From the NCBI RefSeq assembly GCF_000690905.1, contig NZ_JMCL01000044.1:1-54339 (forward strand): 54,339 nucleotides of DNA, in the 5' to 3' direction. Numbering within the stretch: position 1 is the first letter of the stretch; the number at the start of each line of letters is the position of its first letter. Below, one piece after another: positions 32,359-43,446 of this stretch. Source of the stretch: Pseudomonas sp. Ant30-3. GTDB taxonomy: Bacteria; Pseudomonadota; Gammaproteobacteria; Pseudomonadales; Pseudomonadaceae. Both the position numbers and the translations under genes were made by a program. Below the pieces are notes generated by a model. That model did no database searches and was not told the origin of the DNA. It saw nothing but the letters and a program-made list of their open reading frames with translations.

Positions 32359-32759
32359 TTCTTATTTCCTTTGACGCTAAATTAATGACAGTCTCCTTCT
32401 TGTGAAAGAGTACTGGGGCTGGTTGCAGGAGAGTAAGAATACGTCGAACGGGATGTAGCTAACTTGTAGGCTACTGCCCAGGTCACGATTTCAAGCGACC
32501 CATGCAAACACAGTGAACAAACTCTACGCCAACTACAGGAGAAAAAACAAGCCCCGTCAGAGGCCCGGTTTTGCTCGCGTTGCTGGCACTAGTCGATTCA
32601 CTAGTGCTGCTTATACGTTCCTGCCGTTCAAATGTTTTCGATCGTTATAAGCGAAGTTCAAAATTGAAACTAAAAGCAAAGGTCGTGCACTGTTTTATGG
32701 CAGTTGCGTTACACAGTAGTGCACTGTAACGCAACTGCGTTACTTATTGAAACAGTCAA
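32359..32759 (-). other. Cold-shock gene leader/promoter region
   Basis: No gene is seen in these 401 bases. There are several inverted repeats: GTAGC/GCTAC near 32453-32474, GCACTAGT/ACTAGTGC (32586-32607, 6-base loop), and a strong hairpin at 32700-32738 listed separately. They fit a structured mRNA leader for the downstream minus-strand cold-shock gene, but the transcription start is unknown. Confidence 0.5.
32700..32738. repeat. Perfect 13-bp inverted repeat downstream of gcvT
   Basis: GCAGTTGCGTTAC (32700-32712) is the exact reverse complement of GTAACGCAACTGC (32726-32738), with a 13-base loop that can itself pair ACAGT/ACTGT. An overlapping palindrome GTAACG-N6-CGTTAC (32726-32743) follows. 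There is no T run on either strand, so it is not a classical terminator. Confidence 0.8.
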
Positions 32760-33884
32760 TCAGCCACGATAGTAGCGTTGTGGAACAAATGGCATTTTGC
32801 TTACGAGCAGAGGTACCTTTTTCCCTCGGACGATGGCCCAGACCGGCGTGTCGAGCGAGGTGTGGGCAGTGTCCACGTAGCCCATGGCCAACGGCGCGCT
32901 CAGCGTCGGACCGAAGCCGCCGCTGCACACAGCACCGATAACGTCGCCTGCTTCATTGACGATTTCTGCACCCTCACGCACGGGCGTGCGTTCCTGAGGC
33001 AGCAGGCCGACACGTTTGCGGTTGACCCCGGCTTGCTGTTGCACGAACACGCTTTCGGCACCCGGGAATCCACCTGCCCGCACACCATCGGCGCGACGTG
33101 GCTTGGAGATCGCCCACAGCAGGCTCGCCTCAATCGGAGTGGTGTCGGTGTTCATGTCGTGACCGTAAAGGCAGAGGCCGGCTTCCAGGCGCAGAGAGTC
33201 ACGGGCGCCGAGGCCGATGGCGGCGACTTCGGGTTCCGCGAGCAGTGCGCGGGCCAGGGCTTCGGCATTGGCGGCAGGGACAGAGATTTCGAAACCGTCT
33301 TCGCCGGTGTAGCCCGAACGGCTGACGAAACAGTCCACGCCCAGCAGTTTCACGCGGGTGAACTGCATAAAGGTCATCTTCGTCACTTCCGGCGCCAGAC
33401 GGGCGAGGACGGTGACGGCGACCGGGCCTTGCAAGGCCAGCAAAGCCCGCTCCTCAAACAGCGGCTCGATGGTGCAGTGTTCGCCGATGTGTCGTTGCAG
33501 GTGCGCCAGGTCCTGATCCTTGCACGCCGCGTTAACCACCAGAAACAACTCATCGTCACCCAGGTTGGCGACCATCAGGTCGTCGAGAATGCCGCCGTTT
33601 TCGTTGGTGAACATCGCGTAACGCTGCATGCCCACGGGCAGATCAATAATGTCCACCGGCACCAGGCTTTCCAGGGCTTTGGCGGCATTGGTACCGGTCA
33701 GGCGGATCTGGCCCATGTGCGATACATCGAACAACCCGGCTTGATCACGGGTGTGCTGGTGTTCCTTCATCACGCCCAGCGGGTACTGCACGGGCATGTC
33801 ATAGCCGGCAAAAGGCACCATGCGGGCGCCGAGTTCGATGTGCAGTGCGTGCAACGGGGTTTTCAACAAGTGTTCGGTGGACAT
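32760..33884 (-). CDS. gcvT: Glycine cleavage system aminomethyltransferase (T protein)
   Basis: A 374-residue cytoplasmic T protein. It releases ammonia from the aminomethyl group on lipoyl-GcvH and passes the one-carbon unit to tetrahydrofolate. Family motifs seen are [25 protein letters not shown] near the N-terminus (split across residues 9-33), the folate-site Asp in ADVSH-like LFDVSHMGQ, and [14 protein letters not shown] 33884 ([11 protein letters not shown]) follows CAGGAG. It lies 41 bases after sdaA on the same strand and is the last gene of the unit. Pseudomonas often carry a second gcv set elsewhere. Confidence 0.95.
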   Translation of the reverse strand: MSTEHLLKTPLHALHIELGARMVPFAGYDMPVQYPLGVMKEHQHTRDQAGLFDVSHMGQIRLTGTNAAKALESLVPVDIIDLPVGMQRYAMFTNENGGILDDLMVANLGDDELFLVVNAACKDQDLAHLQRHIGEHCTIEPLFEERALLALQGPVAVTVLARLAPEVTKMTFMQFTRVKLLGVDCFVSRSGYTGEDGFEISVPAANAEALARALLAEPEVAAIGLGARDSLRLEAGLCLYGHDMNTDTTPIEASLLWAISKPRRADGVRAGGFPGAESVFVQQQAGVNRKRVGLLPQERTPVREGAEIVNEAGDVIGAVCSGGFGPTLSAPLAMGYVDTAHTSLDTPVWAIVRGKKVPLLVSKMPFVPQRYYRG

Positions 33885-33925
33885 ATCCAGCTCCTGAAAA
33901 AGTGTGCAGATGCAGTGAGCGCGCA

Positions 33926-35302
<1,377 letters not shown>

Positions 35303-35343
35303 GGTTGTTCTCCGGTTTCTTGTTATAGATGCAGCGCAAAACC

Positions 35344-35431
35344 GTAGGAGCAAGCTTGCTCGCGATAGCCATGACGCGGTCCATCTGGCGAACCGCGTCA
35401 TCGTTGATCGCGAGCAAGCTTGCTCCTACAA
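35344..35431. repeat. Inverted REP-like pair in the gcvP-sdaA gap
   Basis: TAGGAGCAAGCTTGCTCGCG (35345-35364) and its inverse CGCGAGCAAGCTTGCTCCTA (about 35409-35428). A different REP subclass from the ones with GAGCAGGCTC. Confidence 0.85.
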
Positions 35432-35458
35432 GGGGCCGGCGGTGCGGCCCCCTCAGGT

Positions 35459-38323
35459 TTAAGCGTAGCTTTCGATCGACGGGCAGGCGCACACCAGGTT
35501 GCGATCGCCAAACACGTTGTCGACGCGACCGACCGGTGGCCAGTATTTGCCTTCGATCAGCGATGCGACCGGATAAACCGCTTGCTCACGGCTATACGGA
35601 TGCGTCCATTCGCCAACGATCTCCGCAGCCGTGTGCGGAGCGTTTTTCAGCGGGTTGTCCTGCTTGTCCAGGGTGCCGTTTTCCACTGCGCGAATTTCGT
35701 CGCGGATGCGAATCATCGCGTCGCAGAAGCGGTCCAGTTCTTCTTTGGATTCGCTTTCGGTCGGTTCGATCATCAGCGTGCCAGCGACCGGGAACGACAT
35801 GGTCGGGGCGTGGAAACCGAAGTCGATCAAACGCTTGGCCACGTCATCGACGCTGATGCCGCTGCTGTCTTTCAACGGACGCAGATCAAGGATGCACTCG
35901 TGCGCGACCAGCCCGTTGCTGCCGGTGTAGAGCACTGGATAGTGTTCTTCAAGACGACGGGAAATGTAGTTGGCGTTGAGGATCGCCAGTTGCGAAGCGC
36001 GTTTCAGACCCGCGCCGCCCATCATCCGAATGTACATCCAGGTGATCGGCAGGATGCTCGCGCTGCCGAACGGCGCCGCACACACCGCGCCTTCCTTGCG
36101 GTCCATGTGGGCGTGGCCCGGCAGGAATGGCGTCAGGTGCGATTTCACCCCAATCGGACCAACGCCCGGGCCGCCACCGCCGTGGGGGATGCAGAAGGTT
36201 TTGTGCAGGTTCAGGTGCGACACGTCGCCGCCAAACTTGCCCGGCGCGCAGAGGCCGACCATCGCGTTCATGTTGGCGCCGTCGATGTACACCTGGCCGC
36301 CGTTGTCGTGAATGATGCCGCAGATTTCGCGGATACCTTCTTCGAACACGCCGTGAGTCGACGGGTAGGTGATCATCAGCGCAGCGAGGTGTTCGCGGTG
36401 CTCGATGGCCTTGGCGCGCAGGTCTTCGATGTCCACGTTGCCGCGCGCATCGCACGCGGTCACGACCACGCGCATGCCGGCCATGTTGGCGGTGGCCGGG
36501 TTGGTGCCGTGGGCGGACGACGGGATCAGGCAGATGTCGCGACGGTCATCGCCACGGCTCTGGTGATAGGCACGAATCGCCAGCAGACCAGCGTATTCAC
36601 CCTGGGAACCAGCGTTCGGTTGCAGCGAGATCGAGTCGTAACCGGTGGCGGCACAGAGCATCGCTTCCAGTTCGTCGGTCAGTTGCTGGTAACCGGCGCT
36701 TTGCTCGGCCGGAGCGAACGGGTGCAGAGCACCGAATTCAGCCCAGGTGACCGGGATCATTTCGCTGGCGGCGTTGAGTTTCATGGTGCAGGAGCCGAGC
36801 GGGATCATGGTGCGATCCAGCGCGAGGTCCTTGTCGGCGAGTTTGCGCAGGTAGCGCATCAGCTCGGTTTCCGAGTGATAACGATTGAACACCGGATGGC
36901 TGAGGATCGGCGATTGACGAACCAGCGTGGCCGGGATCGCACTGACGACCGACGCGGCGAGGGCGGCGAATTCCGGCTGGGTTTTGCCTTCGGCGAACAG
37001 GTTCCACAGGGTTTCGATGTCCGTTTGCGACGTAGTTTCGTCGAGGGACAGACCCAGGCGTTCGCCATCGATCACTCGCAGGTTGATCTGCGCGGCACGC
37101 GCCTTGTCGTGCAGCGCCGCAGTTTGCGCGCCGGTTTTAACCGTCAGGGTGTCGAAGAAGCTTGCCTGCTCGACGTGCAGACCCAGTGCGCTCAGGCCTT
37201 TGGCCAGAATCGCAGTCAGGTGATGAATGCGCTTGGCAATCTGCGTGAGGCCTTTCGGGCCGTGATAAACGGCGTACATGCTGGCGATGTTGGCCAGTAG
37301 GACCTGAGCGGTGCAGATGTTGCTGGTGGCTTTCTCGCGGCGGATATGTTGCTCGCGGGTCTGCATTGCCAGGCGCAGTGCCGGTTTGCCGAAACGGTCC
37401 ACGGAAACACCGACCAGACGGCCGGGCATGTCGCGCTTGAACGCATCCTTGGTGGAGAAGTACGCCGCGTGCGGACCACCGAAGCCCAGCGGCACGCCGA
37501 AACGTTGCGCGCTACCGATGGCTACATCGGCGCCGAACTCGCCCGGCGGGGTCAGCACGGTCAGGGCCAGCAGGTCGGCGGCGACTGCGACCAGTGCGTT
37601 GGCAGCGTGGAAGCGTTCGGTCAGTTCGCGATAATCGAAGACATCACCGTTGCTCGCCGGGTACTGCAGAAGAGCGCCGAAGAACGGGGTTACGTCAGTC
37701 AGTTCGAGCTCGTCGCCGACTACCACGTCGATGCCCAGAGGCTCGGCACGGGTGCGCAATACATCGATTGTTTGCGGGTGGCAATGCACCGAAGCAAAAA
37801 ACGCGTGGCTGCCTTTGTTCTTGCTCAGGCGTTTGCAGAAGGTCATGGCCTCGGCAGCGGCGGTGGCTTCGTCGAGCAGCGAGGCGTTGGCGATCGGCAG
37901 GCCGGTGAGGTCGCTGATCAGGGTCTGGAAGTTCAACAGCGCTTCCAGACGACCTTGCGAAATTTCTGGCTGGTAAGGCGTGTAAGCGGTGTACCAGGCC
38001 GGGTTTTCCAGCAGGTTGCGCAGGATCGGCGACGGCGTGTGAGTGCCATAGTAACCCTGGCCGATGTAGGTCTTGAACAATTGGTTTTTGCCAGCGATGC
38101 CTTTGATCATCGCCAGTGCATCGGCTTCGCTCAGTCCGTCGTCCATGCCCAGCACGCTGGTGCCTTTGATGCTCTCCGGAATGACGCTGGCGCTCAGGGC
38201 TTCCAGGGAGTCGAAACCGAGGCTGTTGAGCATGGCTTGCTCATCGCCTGCGCGCGGGCCGATGTGGCGCGCGATGAACTCGTTGGCGGTGCTTATGTTT
38301 GCAGCTGGATTTACTTGAGTCAT
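35459..38323 (-). CDS. gcvP: Glycine dehydrogenase (decarboxylating), P protein
   Basis: A 954-residue PLP-dependent P protein of the single-chain type. It decarboxylates glycine and loads the aminomethyl group on lipoyl-GcvH. The PLP-binding Lys is in [18 protein letters not shown] at about residues 700-717, after the substrate/PLP segment [10 protein letters not shown]. The N-terminal half is the ancient duplicate domain ([21 protein letters not shown] start). It begins at ATG 38323, 11 bases after gcvH, so they share a transcript. Confidence 0.98.
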   Translation of the reverse strand: MTQVNPAANISTANEFIARHIGPRAGDEQAMLNSLGFDSLEALSASVIPESIKGTSVLGMDDGLSEADALAMIKGIAGKNQLFKTYIGQGYYGTHTPSPILRNLLENPAWYTAYTPYQPEISQGRLEALLNFQTLISDLTGLPIANASLLDEATAAAEAMTFCKRLSKNKGSHAFFASVHCHPQTIDVLRTRAEPLGIDVVVGDELELTDVTPFFGALLQYPASNGDVFDYRELTERFHAANALVAVAADLLALTVLTPPGEFGADVAIGSAQRFGVPLGFGGPHAAYFSTKDAFKRDMPGRLVGVSVDRFGKPALRLAMQTREQHIRREKATSNICTAQVLLANIASMYAVYHGPKGLTQIAKRIHHLTAILAKGLSALGLHVEQASFFDTLTVKTGAQTAALHDKARAAQINLRVIDGERLGLSLDETTSQTDIETLWNLFAEGKTQPEFAALAASVVSAIPATLVRQSPILSHPVFNRYHSETELMRYLRKLADKDLALDRTMIPLGSCTMKLNAASEMIPVTWAEFGALHPFAPAEQSAGYQQLTDELEAMLCAATGYDSISLQPNAGSQGEYAGLLAIRAYHQSRGDDRRDICLIPSSAHGTNPATANMAGMRVVVTACDARGNVDIEDLRAKAIEHREHLAALMITYPSTHGVFEEGIREICGIIHDNGGQVYIDGANMNAMVGLCAPGKFGGDVSHLNLHKTFCIPHGGGGPGVGPIGVKSHLTPFLPGHAHMDRKEGAVCAAPFGSASILPITWMYIRMMGGAGLKRASQLAILNANYISRRLEEHYPVLYTGSNGLVAHECILDLRPLKDSSGISVDDVAKRLIDFGFHAPTMSFPVAGTLMIEPTESESKEELDRFCDAMIRIRDEIRAVENGTLDKQDNPLKNAPHTAAEIVGEWTHPYSREQAVYPVASLIEGKYWPPVGRVDNVFGDRNLVCACPSIESYA

Positions 38324-38334
38324 GTCGGCGCTCC

Positions 38335-38718
38335 TCAGGCTTCGGCGTTGGCTTTGATCAGACGGTCGTACGCGTCTTGATCGAGCAGTTTGGCGACGGC
38401 TGACGCGTCGGATGGCTGAAAGCGGAAGAACCAGCCTTCGCCCAGCGGGTCTTCGTTGACCAGTTCCGGACTGCTGTCGAGTGCCGGGTTCACTTCCAGC
38501 ACTTCACCGTCGAGTGGCATGTAGACGCCGCTGGCTGCTTTGACCGATTCCACGGTAGAGGCTTCAGCGCCTTTGGCGTAGGACTGTAGCTCCGGCAGTT
38601 GTACGAAAACCACGTCGCCCAAGGCGTTCTGCGCGAAAGCGGTGATGCCGACGGTGACCGTGCCATCAGCTTCTGTGCGCAGCCATTCGTGATCTTCAGT
38701 AAAACGCAACTCGCTCAT
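38335..38718 (-). CDS. gcvH: Glycine cleavage system H protein
   Basis: A 127-residue lipoyl carrier. The lipoylated Lys lies in [13 protein letters not shown] (about residue 63), and the [15 protein letters not shown] start is typical. ATG 38718 follows TTAGGAG. It is the first gene of the minus-strand unit, 80 bases after a sigma-54-type promoter, with candidate GcsR sites further up. Confidence 0.97.
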   Translation of the reverse strand: MSELRFTEDHEWLRTEADGTVTVGITAFAQNALGDVVFVQLPELQSYAKGAEASTVESVKAASGVYMPLDGEVLEVNPALDSSPELVNEDPLGEGWFFRFQPSDASAVAKLLDQDAYDRLIKANAEA

Positions 38719-38798
38719 GGAAACTCCTAAGGGGCCAGACTCGTCTGGTGGACGCGATAAATACCTGGGCATGAACCCGGATTGATGGCGTAGAAGCT

Positions 38799-38814
38799 AG
38801 CAAGATCACTGCCA
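38799..38814 (-). promoter_or_regulatory. Sigma-54 promoter for gcvH-gcvP-sdaA-gcvT
   Basis: On the minus strand the sequence reads TGGCAGTGATCTTGCT: the -24 GG and -12 GC are exactly 10 bases apart, matching TGGCA-N6-TTGCW. It lies 80 bases ahead of the gcvH ATG. An enhancer-binding protein gene (gcsR) is next door. Confidence 0.85.
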
Positions 38815-38878
38815 ATGTGTATTTATTCTTATATTTCAATGGATTGGCGGTTCACAAAGGAATCAGACAGAATGCGCT

Positions 38879-38896
38879 TGTAGCGAAATCGCTCCA
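38879..38896. promoter_or_regulatory. Candidate GcsR site 1 (proximal)
   Basis: TGTAGCG-AAAT-CGCTCCA. It has the 7-4-7 shape of the GcsR site I recall from P. aeruginosa, TGTAACG-N4-CGTTCCG, with a few mismatches. It lies about 65 bases upstream of the sigma-54 promoter. Confidence 0.6.
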
Positions 38897-38959
38897 GGTT
38901 GGCAGAGGGAAAAAAGCTTAGGAGGATCAAAGCCTTGCGCAGGCGCAGCCGGAGGGTTG

Positions 38960-38977
38960 TGTAGCGATATCGTTCCG
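38960..38977. promoter_or_regulatory. Candidate GcsR site 2
   Basis: TGTAGCG-ATAT-CGTTCCG, differing from the recalled GcsR consensus at one base. The site is 146 bases upstream of the promoter's -24 element, a usual distance for an enhancer. Confidence 0.75.
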
Positions 38978-38978
38978 C

Positions 38979-38996
38979 TGTAGCGCTTTCAGTACA
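38979..38996. promoter_or_regulatory. Candidate GcsR site 3
   Basis: TGTAGCG-CTTT-CAGTACA begins 19 bases after site 2. The first half matches, the second half poorly. Tandem spacing supports it being a weaker member of the array. Confidence 0.5.
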
Positions 38997-39031
38997 GTGG
39001 AGGTCGTTTTCAGACTAATATAGCCAACCCC

Positions 39032-39118
39032 GTAGGAGCCGGCTTGCTGGCGATAGCATCACCACGGGGCATCTGTCAGACCGAGGAGAGGCCATCGCCA
39101 GCAAGCCGGCTCCTACAG
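39032..39118. repeat. Inverted REP-like pair between gcsR and the gcv promoter
   Basis: TAGGAGCCGGCTTGCTGGCG (39033-39052) and its inverse CGCCAGCAAGCCGGCTCCTA (39096-39115). The right arm lies just past the gcsR stop. Confidence 0.85.
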
Positions 39119-39136
39119 TTCTTGGATAACCTGCAA

Positions 39137-40645
39137 TTACGGCTTGTTCGGAATCCCATACTTGCGCAGCCGATGGGCAATTGCGGTGTGCGAGGTTTGC
39201 AGGCGACTGGCCAGTTGGCGGGTCGAGGGATAACTGACGTAGAGTTTTTCCAGCAGGGTTTTTTCGAACGCTTCAACCGCCTGTTCCAGGCTGTCGATTT
39301 CGCCGTCGTTCTGCCGCGCCACCGAGGTGCCGGCAATGTCGAGATCGCCGATGTCCACCAGGCTGCTATCGCAAATCGCCGCCGCGCGGAAAATCACGTT
39401 TTGCAATTGCCGCACATTGCCCGGCCAACGGTTGTCCAGCAGGGCAGGGTAGGTGCCCGGCGCCAGGCGACAGACCGGCCGCTGGATCTGCGCACAGGCC
39501 TGCTGCATGAAGTAGCGCGCGAGCAACAGAATGTCCTGACCGCGCTCGCGCAACGGCGGTACTTCCACGTTAAGAACGTTGAGGCGGTAAAACAGGTCTT
39601 CGCGGAAGGTGCCCTCGCTGACCATTTTTTCCAGGTTGCGGTGGGTCGCGCTGAGGATCCGCACGTTGACCTTGACCTCACGATCGCCACCTACCCGTCG
39701 GAAGCTGCCGTCGTTGAGAAAGCGCAGCAATTTGGCCTGCAGGTAAGGCGACATCTCGCCGATCTCATCGAGAAACACCGTGCCCTGGTTGGCCAGTTCC
39801 ATCAGCCCCGGCTTGCCACCGCGTTGCGCCCCGGTGAAAGCGCCAGGGGCATAGCCGAACAGCTCGCTTTCGGCGAGGTTCTCCGGCAATGCCGCGCAGT
39901 TCAGCGCGAGGAACGGCGAACTGTGCCGGGCACTGATCGCATGGCAGGCGCGGGCGACCAATTCTTTGCCGGTGCCGGTTTCGCCTTGAATCAACAGCGG
40001 CGCATCGAGTGCCGCCACGCGTTGCGCGCGGGCCTTCAGCGTTCGGATCGCCGGGGATTCGCCGAGCAGCGCATCGAACCCTTCTGCATGGTCATGGTGC
40101 AGCGCAGAGAGACGTTCGCCGATGCGGTTCGGTTGATACAGCGTGAGCAGGGCGCCGGCGTCGGTGATCGGTGTGGCGTCGAGCAACAGGGTCTGGCCGT
40201 TGACGGTGATCTCGCGCAGCGGCAGGCGGAAACCGTTTTCCAGCAGGGCATCGAGCAGCGCCGGGTCGGCGAAAAGGTCGGCGACGCTTTCACCGGCGGG
40301 TTCGCGTCCGTACAGGGAAATCAGCGCCGGGTTCGCCAGCAAAACTTTGCCGGCACTGTCCACGGCCAGGACCGGGTCGGTCATCGCGGCTAGCAACGCA
40401 TCAAGCTGCAAGTGCCGGCGCTGACCGGGAAGGATGTCGACCACGGTCATCGCCTGCACGCCGCGCACGCTGAGCAACGCATCGCGCAATTCTTCGAGCA
40501 CTTCGGGACTCAGGGTCGGCGCGTCGATGTAGACGTTTGGCGGAACCATTTCCACCGCATCCAGATTGAGATTGCGCCCACCGAGCAAGGCCAGGACTTC
40601 CTGGGTAATGCCGACGCGGTCGATGAAGCTGACGTGGATACGCAT
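39137..40645 (-). CDS. gcsR: TyrR-like sigma-54 enhancer-binding regulator GcsR
   Basis: A 502-residue enhancer-binding protein. It has an N-terminal ACT domain ([20 protein letters not shown], about 1-75), a PAS domain (about 80-185), a sigma-54 AAA+ domain with Walker A (GETGTGKE) and the sigma-54 contact loop GAFTGAQ, and a C-terminal TyrR-type HTH (about 455-500). In P. aeruginosa GcsR activates its glycine cleavage operon in response to glycine. The adjacent gcv operon, sigma-54 promoter and matching sites support the same role. ATG 40645 (MRIHVSFID) is the family start; no strong ribosome-binding site precedes it. Confidence 0.9.
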   Translation of the reverse strand: MRIHVSFIDRVGITQEVLALLGGRNLNLDAVEMVPPNVYIDAPTLSPEVLEELRDALLSVRGVQAMTVVDILPGQRRHLQLDALLAAMTDPVLAVDSAGKVLLANPALISLYGREPAGESVADLFADPALLDALLENGFRLPLREITVNGQTLLLDATPITDAGALLTLYQPNRIGERLSALHHDHAEGFDALLGESPAIRTLKARAQRVAALDAPLLIQGETGTGKELVARACHAISARHSSPFLALNCAALPENLAESELFGYAPGAFTGAQRGGKPGLMELANQGTVFLDEIGEMSPYLQAKLLRFLNDGSFRRVGGDREVKVNVRILSATHRNLEKMVSEGTFREDLFYRLNVLNVEVPPLRERGQDILLLARYFMQQACAQIQRPVCRLAPGTYPALLDNRWPGNVRQLQNVIFRAAAICDSSLVDIGDLDIAGTSVARQNDGEIDSLEQAVEAFEKTLLEKLYVSYPSTRQLASRLQTSHTAIAHRLRKYGIPNKP

Positions 40646-40729
40646 GGGGCGGTTCGGGTTCTGGAGTGCGGAGGGTGGCAAGTATGCCTTGGGGCGGGTG
40701 AATGGTGAAATCCGCAGATGCAATCCACC

Positions 40730-40757
40730 GTAGGAGCCAGCAAGCCGGCTCCTACAG
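40730..40757. repeat. Compact REP-like palindrome
   Basis: TAGGAGCC, five bases, then GGCTCCTA form a tight palindrome upstream of gcsR, from the same family as the 39032 pair but collapsed into one unit. Confidence 0.8.
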
Positions 40758-40780
40758 GGATGCGGGAGTGCGGGGGACCG

Positions 40781-41143
40781 CTATTCGAAGTTCGCGAGGT
40801 CTACCGGGTCGCCGGATTTCATGTCCAGCTTCTGGCGGATGTCTTCAAACATCATATCGTAATGTTTGTGAACCGAGCCGATCTGGCTGTGTGCCTTCGG
40901 TATGCCGTACTTCTCGGCGATTTCCGTTACGTTTTTGGCAAAGTTGTAAGCTTCCACTTTGGGCAGAAAGAAGGTCTCCGTCATGTCCTTTCCCTGCATG
41001 CTCCCATGCAGGGTGAACTGTATGCCTTTACCTTTATCGGGATCCTGCTCGACCTCATAATCGAGGTGCACGTTGTAGCTGACATCATCAGGGGTCAGCG
41101 CATGACGCTCGATATGCAAGTGACCGGGCTCGAACGTTGCCAT
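40781..41143 (-). CDS. DUF5064 family protein, last gene of the arc operon
   Basis: A 120-residue soluble protein of DUF5064, a family mostly known from Pseudomonas. No membrane segment, signal peptide or catalytic motif is seen. It is rich in charged residues, with a His-containing start (GHLHIERHAL) and a YEVEQDPDKG segment. ATG 41143 follows AAGGAG and is only 12 bases after the arcC stop, so it is very probably cotranscribed with arcDABC. Its function is unknown; the position suggests a link to arginine or fermentative metabolism, but that is inference. Confidence 0.85.
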   Translation of the reverse strand: MATFEPGHLHIERHALTPDDVSYNVHLDYEVEQDPDKGKGIQFTLHGSMQGKDMTETFFLPKVEAYNFAKNVTEIAEKYGIPKAHSQIGSVHKHYDMMFEDIRQKLDMKSGDPVDLANFE

Positions 41144-41155
41144 TGACGGCTCTCC

Positions 41156-42085
41156 TTATAGATAGGTAATGCCAGGTTTCGCCGTGCTGATGCGCGTGCC
41201 GGCCGTGCCCTGGACGATTGCTTCGATGTCCGAGAGTGAACCGATCACGGCAGTTTTTCCAGTATGGCGGGCGAATTCGCAGGCGGCCTGGACCTTGGGC
41301 CCCATGGAGCCGGCGGCGAAGCCGAGTTTTTCCATTTCGTCCGGGTGCGCCTGGCCGATAGCTTTTTGCGTCGGTTTGCCGAAGTCGATATAGGCCGCGT
41401 TGACGTCGGTGGCGATCACCAGCAAATCACTGTCGAGCTGTTCGGCCAGCAGCGCCGAGCACAGATCCTTGTCGATCACCGCTTCCACGCCTTGCAGTTT
41501 TCCTTGCGGACCGTACATCGTCGGAATCCCGCCGCCCCCTGCGCAAATCACGATACTGCCTTTTTCCAGCAGCCATTTGATCGGACGGATTTCGAAGATG
41601 CGTTTCGGTCTCGGACTGGCCACCACCCGGCGGAATTTATCGCCGTCCGGGGCAATCGCCCAGCCTTTCTCGGCGGCGAGTTTCTCCGCTTCGGCCTTGC
41701 CGTACACCGGCCCGATCGGTTTGGTCGGGTTCTGGAAAGCCGGGTCGTTGGCGTCGACTTCAACCTGAGTGAGCAGGGTGGCGAACGGCACTTCGAAATC
41801 CAGCAGATTGCCGAGTTCCTGTTCGATGATATAGCCGATCATGCCTTCGGTTTCGGCACCGAGTACGTCCAGCGGGTAAGGTGAAACGGAGGTGTAAGCA
41901 GCCGCTTGCAGTGACAGCAGCCCGACCTGCGGGCCATTGCCATGGGCGATGACGAGTTCGTTGCCGGCGTGGATGCGGGCGATTTGTTCGGTGGCGACGC
42001 GAATATTGGCGCGTTGATTGTCCGCAGTCATGGGTTCACCACGGCGGAGCAGGGCGTTACCGCCCAGGGCGACGACGATACGCAT
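41156..42085 (-). CDS. arcC: Carbamate kinase
   Basis: A 309-residue catabolic carbamate kinase of the amino-acid kinase family. It transfers phosphate from carbamoyl phosphate to ADP, the ATP-yielding step of arginine fermentation. The start [16 protein letters not shown] carries the phosphate-binding Gly motif, and HGNGPQVG and [10 protein letters not shown] follow. ATG 42085 follows AAGGAC. It lies after arcB, separated by a 151-base gap that holds a REP pair. Confidence 0.97.
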   Translation of the reverse strand: MRIVVALGGNALLRRGEPMTADNQRANIRVATEQIARIHAGNELVIAHGNGPQVGLLSLQAAAYTSVSPYPLDVLGAETEGMIGYIIEQELGNLLDFEVPFATLLTQVEVDANDPAFQNPTKPIGPVYGKAEAEKLAAEKGWAIAPDGDKFRRVVASPRPKRIFEIRPIKWLLEKGSIVICAGGGGIPTMYGPQGKLQGVEAVIDKDLCSALLAEQLDSDLLVIATDVNAAYIDFGKPTQKAIGQAHPDEMEKLGFAAGSMGPKVQAACEFARHTGKTAVIGSLSDIEAIVQGTAGTRISTAKPGITYL

Positions 42086-42127
42086 AATGCTGTCCTTTCA
42101 GAAAAGGGTACGGGCAACACAGTTCCT

Positions 42128-42215
42128 GTGGGCGCGTGGCTTGCCCGCGATGCAGACACCTCGGTGTATCAGGTACTCGGAGGTGATCCTATCGCGGGCA
42201 AGCCACGCTCCCACA
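42128..42215. repeat. Inverted REP-like pair between arcB and arcC
   Basis: GTGGGCGCGTGGCTTGCCCG (42128-42147, then CGAT) and its inverse form TCGCGGGCAAGCCACGCTCC (from about 42192). It lies within the operon, between arcB and arcC, and may affect mRNA stability. Confidence 0.85.
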
Positions 42216-42236
42216 AAGAGCCAACCGCATTGATCC

Positions 42237-43247
42237 TCAGATATCCGCCAGCGCCGAGACCAGAATCGCCTTGATGGTGTGCATGCGGTTTTCCGCTTGC
42301 TCGAAGGCGATGTTGGCCGGCGATTCGAAGACTTCTTCCGTTACTTCAACGCCATTGGCCAGGTGTGGATAGCGCGCGGCGATGTCCTTGCCGACCTTGG
42401 TTTCGCTGTTGTGGAACGCCGGCAGGCAGTGCATGAATTTCACCCGCGGGTTGCCCGATGCTTTCATCATGTCGGCGTTGACCTGGTACGGCAGCAATTG
42501 CTCGATGCGTTCATCCCACGCTTCCACCGGCTCGCCCATCGACACCCAGATATCGGTGTGGATGAAGTCGACATCCTTGACCGCCGCTTTCGGGTCTTCA
42601 GTGATGGTGATGCGTGCGCCGCTTTCTTCGGCAAAACCTTTGCACTGGTCGATGAAATCCTGGGACGGCCACAGCGCTTTCGGTGCGGCGATGCGCACAT
42701 CCATGCCCAGTTTGGCGCCGATCATCAGCAATGAATTGCCCATGTTGTAGCGCGCATCGCCCAAGTAGGCGTAGCTGATCTGATGCAGCGGTTTGTCGCT
42801 GTGTTCGCGCATGGTCAGGGTGTCGGCGATCATTTGCGTCGGGTGGAATTCAGCAGTCAGGCCGTTGAATACCGGCACGCCGGCAAACTTGGCCAGCTCT
42901 TCGACGATCTCCTGCGCAAAGCCACGGTACTCGATCGCGTCGAACATCCGCCCGAGCACGCGGGCAGTGTCCTTCATGCTTTCCTTGTGACCGATCTGCG
43001 ACGACACCGGGTCGATGTAGGTGACGTGAGCGCCTTGGTCGTGGGCCGCCACTTCGAAGGCACAACGGGTGCGGGTCGAAGTCTTCTCGAAGATCAGCGC
43101 GATGTTCTTGCCCTTCAGGTGTGGACGCTCGGTACCGGTGTATTTGGCGCGCTTGAGGTCACGGGAAAGGTCCAGCAGGTAATTCAGCTCGCGGGTGGTG
43201 TGGTGCATCAGCGAGAGCAGGCTGCGGTTGCGCATGTTAAAAGCCAT
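42237..43247 (-). CDS. arcB: Catabolic ornithine carbamoyltransferase
   Basis: A 336-residue enzyme that splits citrulline to ornithine and carbamoyl phosphate. The carbamoyl-phosphate site [15 protein letters not shown], the DYDD-like segment and [11 protein letters not shown] near the C-terminus are all present. ATG 43247 ([16 protein letters not shown]) follows CAAGGAG and matches the family; the frame is open to 43349 but that extension covers a structured intercistronic region. Ending ILVSALADI matches P. aeruginosa ArcB closely as I recall. Confidence 0.97.
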   Translation of the reverse strand: MAFNMRNRSLLSLMHHTTRELNYLLDLSRDLKRAKYTGTERPHLKGKNIALIFEKTSTRTRCAFEVAAHDQGAHVTYIDPVSSQIGHKESMKDTARVLGRMFDAIEYRGFAQEIVEELAKFAGVPVFNGLTAEFHPTQMIADTLTMREHSDKPLHQISYAYLGDARYNMGNSLLMIGAKLGMDVRIAAPKALWPSQDFIDQCKGFAEESGARITITEDPKAAVKDVDFIHTDIWVSMGEPVEAWDERIEQLLPYQVNADMMKASGNPRVKFMHCLPAFHNSETKVGKDIAARYPHLANGVEVTEEVFESPANIAFEQAENRMHTIKAILVSALADI

Positions 43248-43446
43248 GATTTGGATCTCCTTGCCCGACACTGTGAAAGCTACTGCAGGCTGTGCGCCTT
43301 CGGCGCTACGCACGAAATACTGCGTTAAAAACAGGCTCGGAATGCTCATTTACAAGCAGTAGACTCCGCTTCCTCGCCTGTTTTTGCCTTGTCTTTCCTG
43401 CGCTCGCTACGCTTTCACAGCGCCGGGGCGTCATTTGTCGAAAAAA
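43248..43446 (-). other. Structured arcA-arcB intercistronic region
   Basis: This 199-base gap contains two nested perfect 10-bp inverted repeats. The outer pair is CTGTGAAAGC (43271-43280) with GCTTTCACAG (43411-43420). The inner pair is AAAAACAGGC (43327-43336) with GCCTGTTTTT (43376-43385). A local GCGCC-TTC-GGCGC hairpin lies at 43294-43306. In minus-strand RNA the inner stem ends in a U run. It may be an mRNA processing or attenuation site; the sequence alone cannot decide. Confidence 0.65.

Noticed and set aside
35420..37300. A 626-codon plus-strand open frame
   Set aside because: It lies opposite gcvP, which is fully conserved along its length.
38719..39031. Possible glycine riboswitch ahead of gcvH
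   Set aside because: No tandem glycine-aptamer core was found; a sigma-54 promoter and GcsR-like sites explain the region better.
43248..43349. N-terminal extension of arcB by 34 codons
   Set aside because: The family start at 43247 has a strong ribosome-binding site, and the extension covers inverted repeats.
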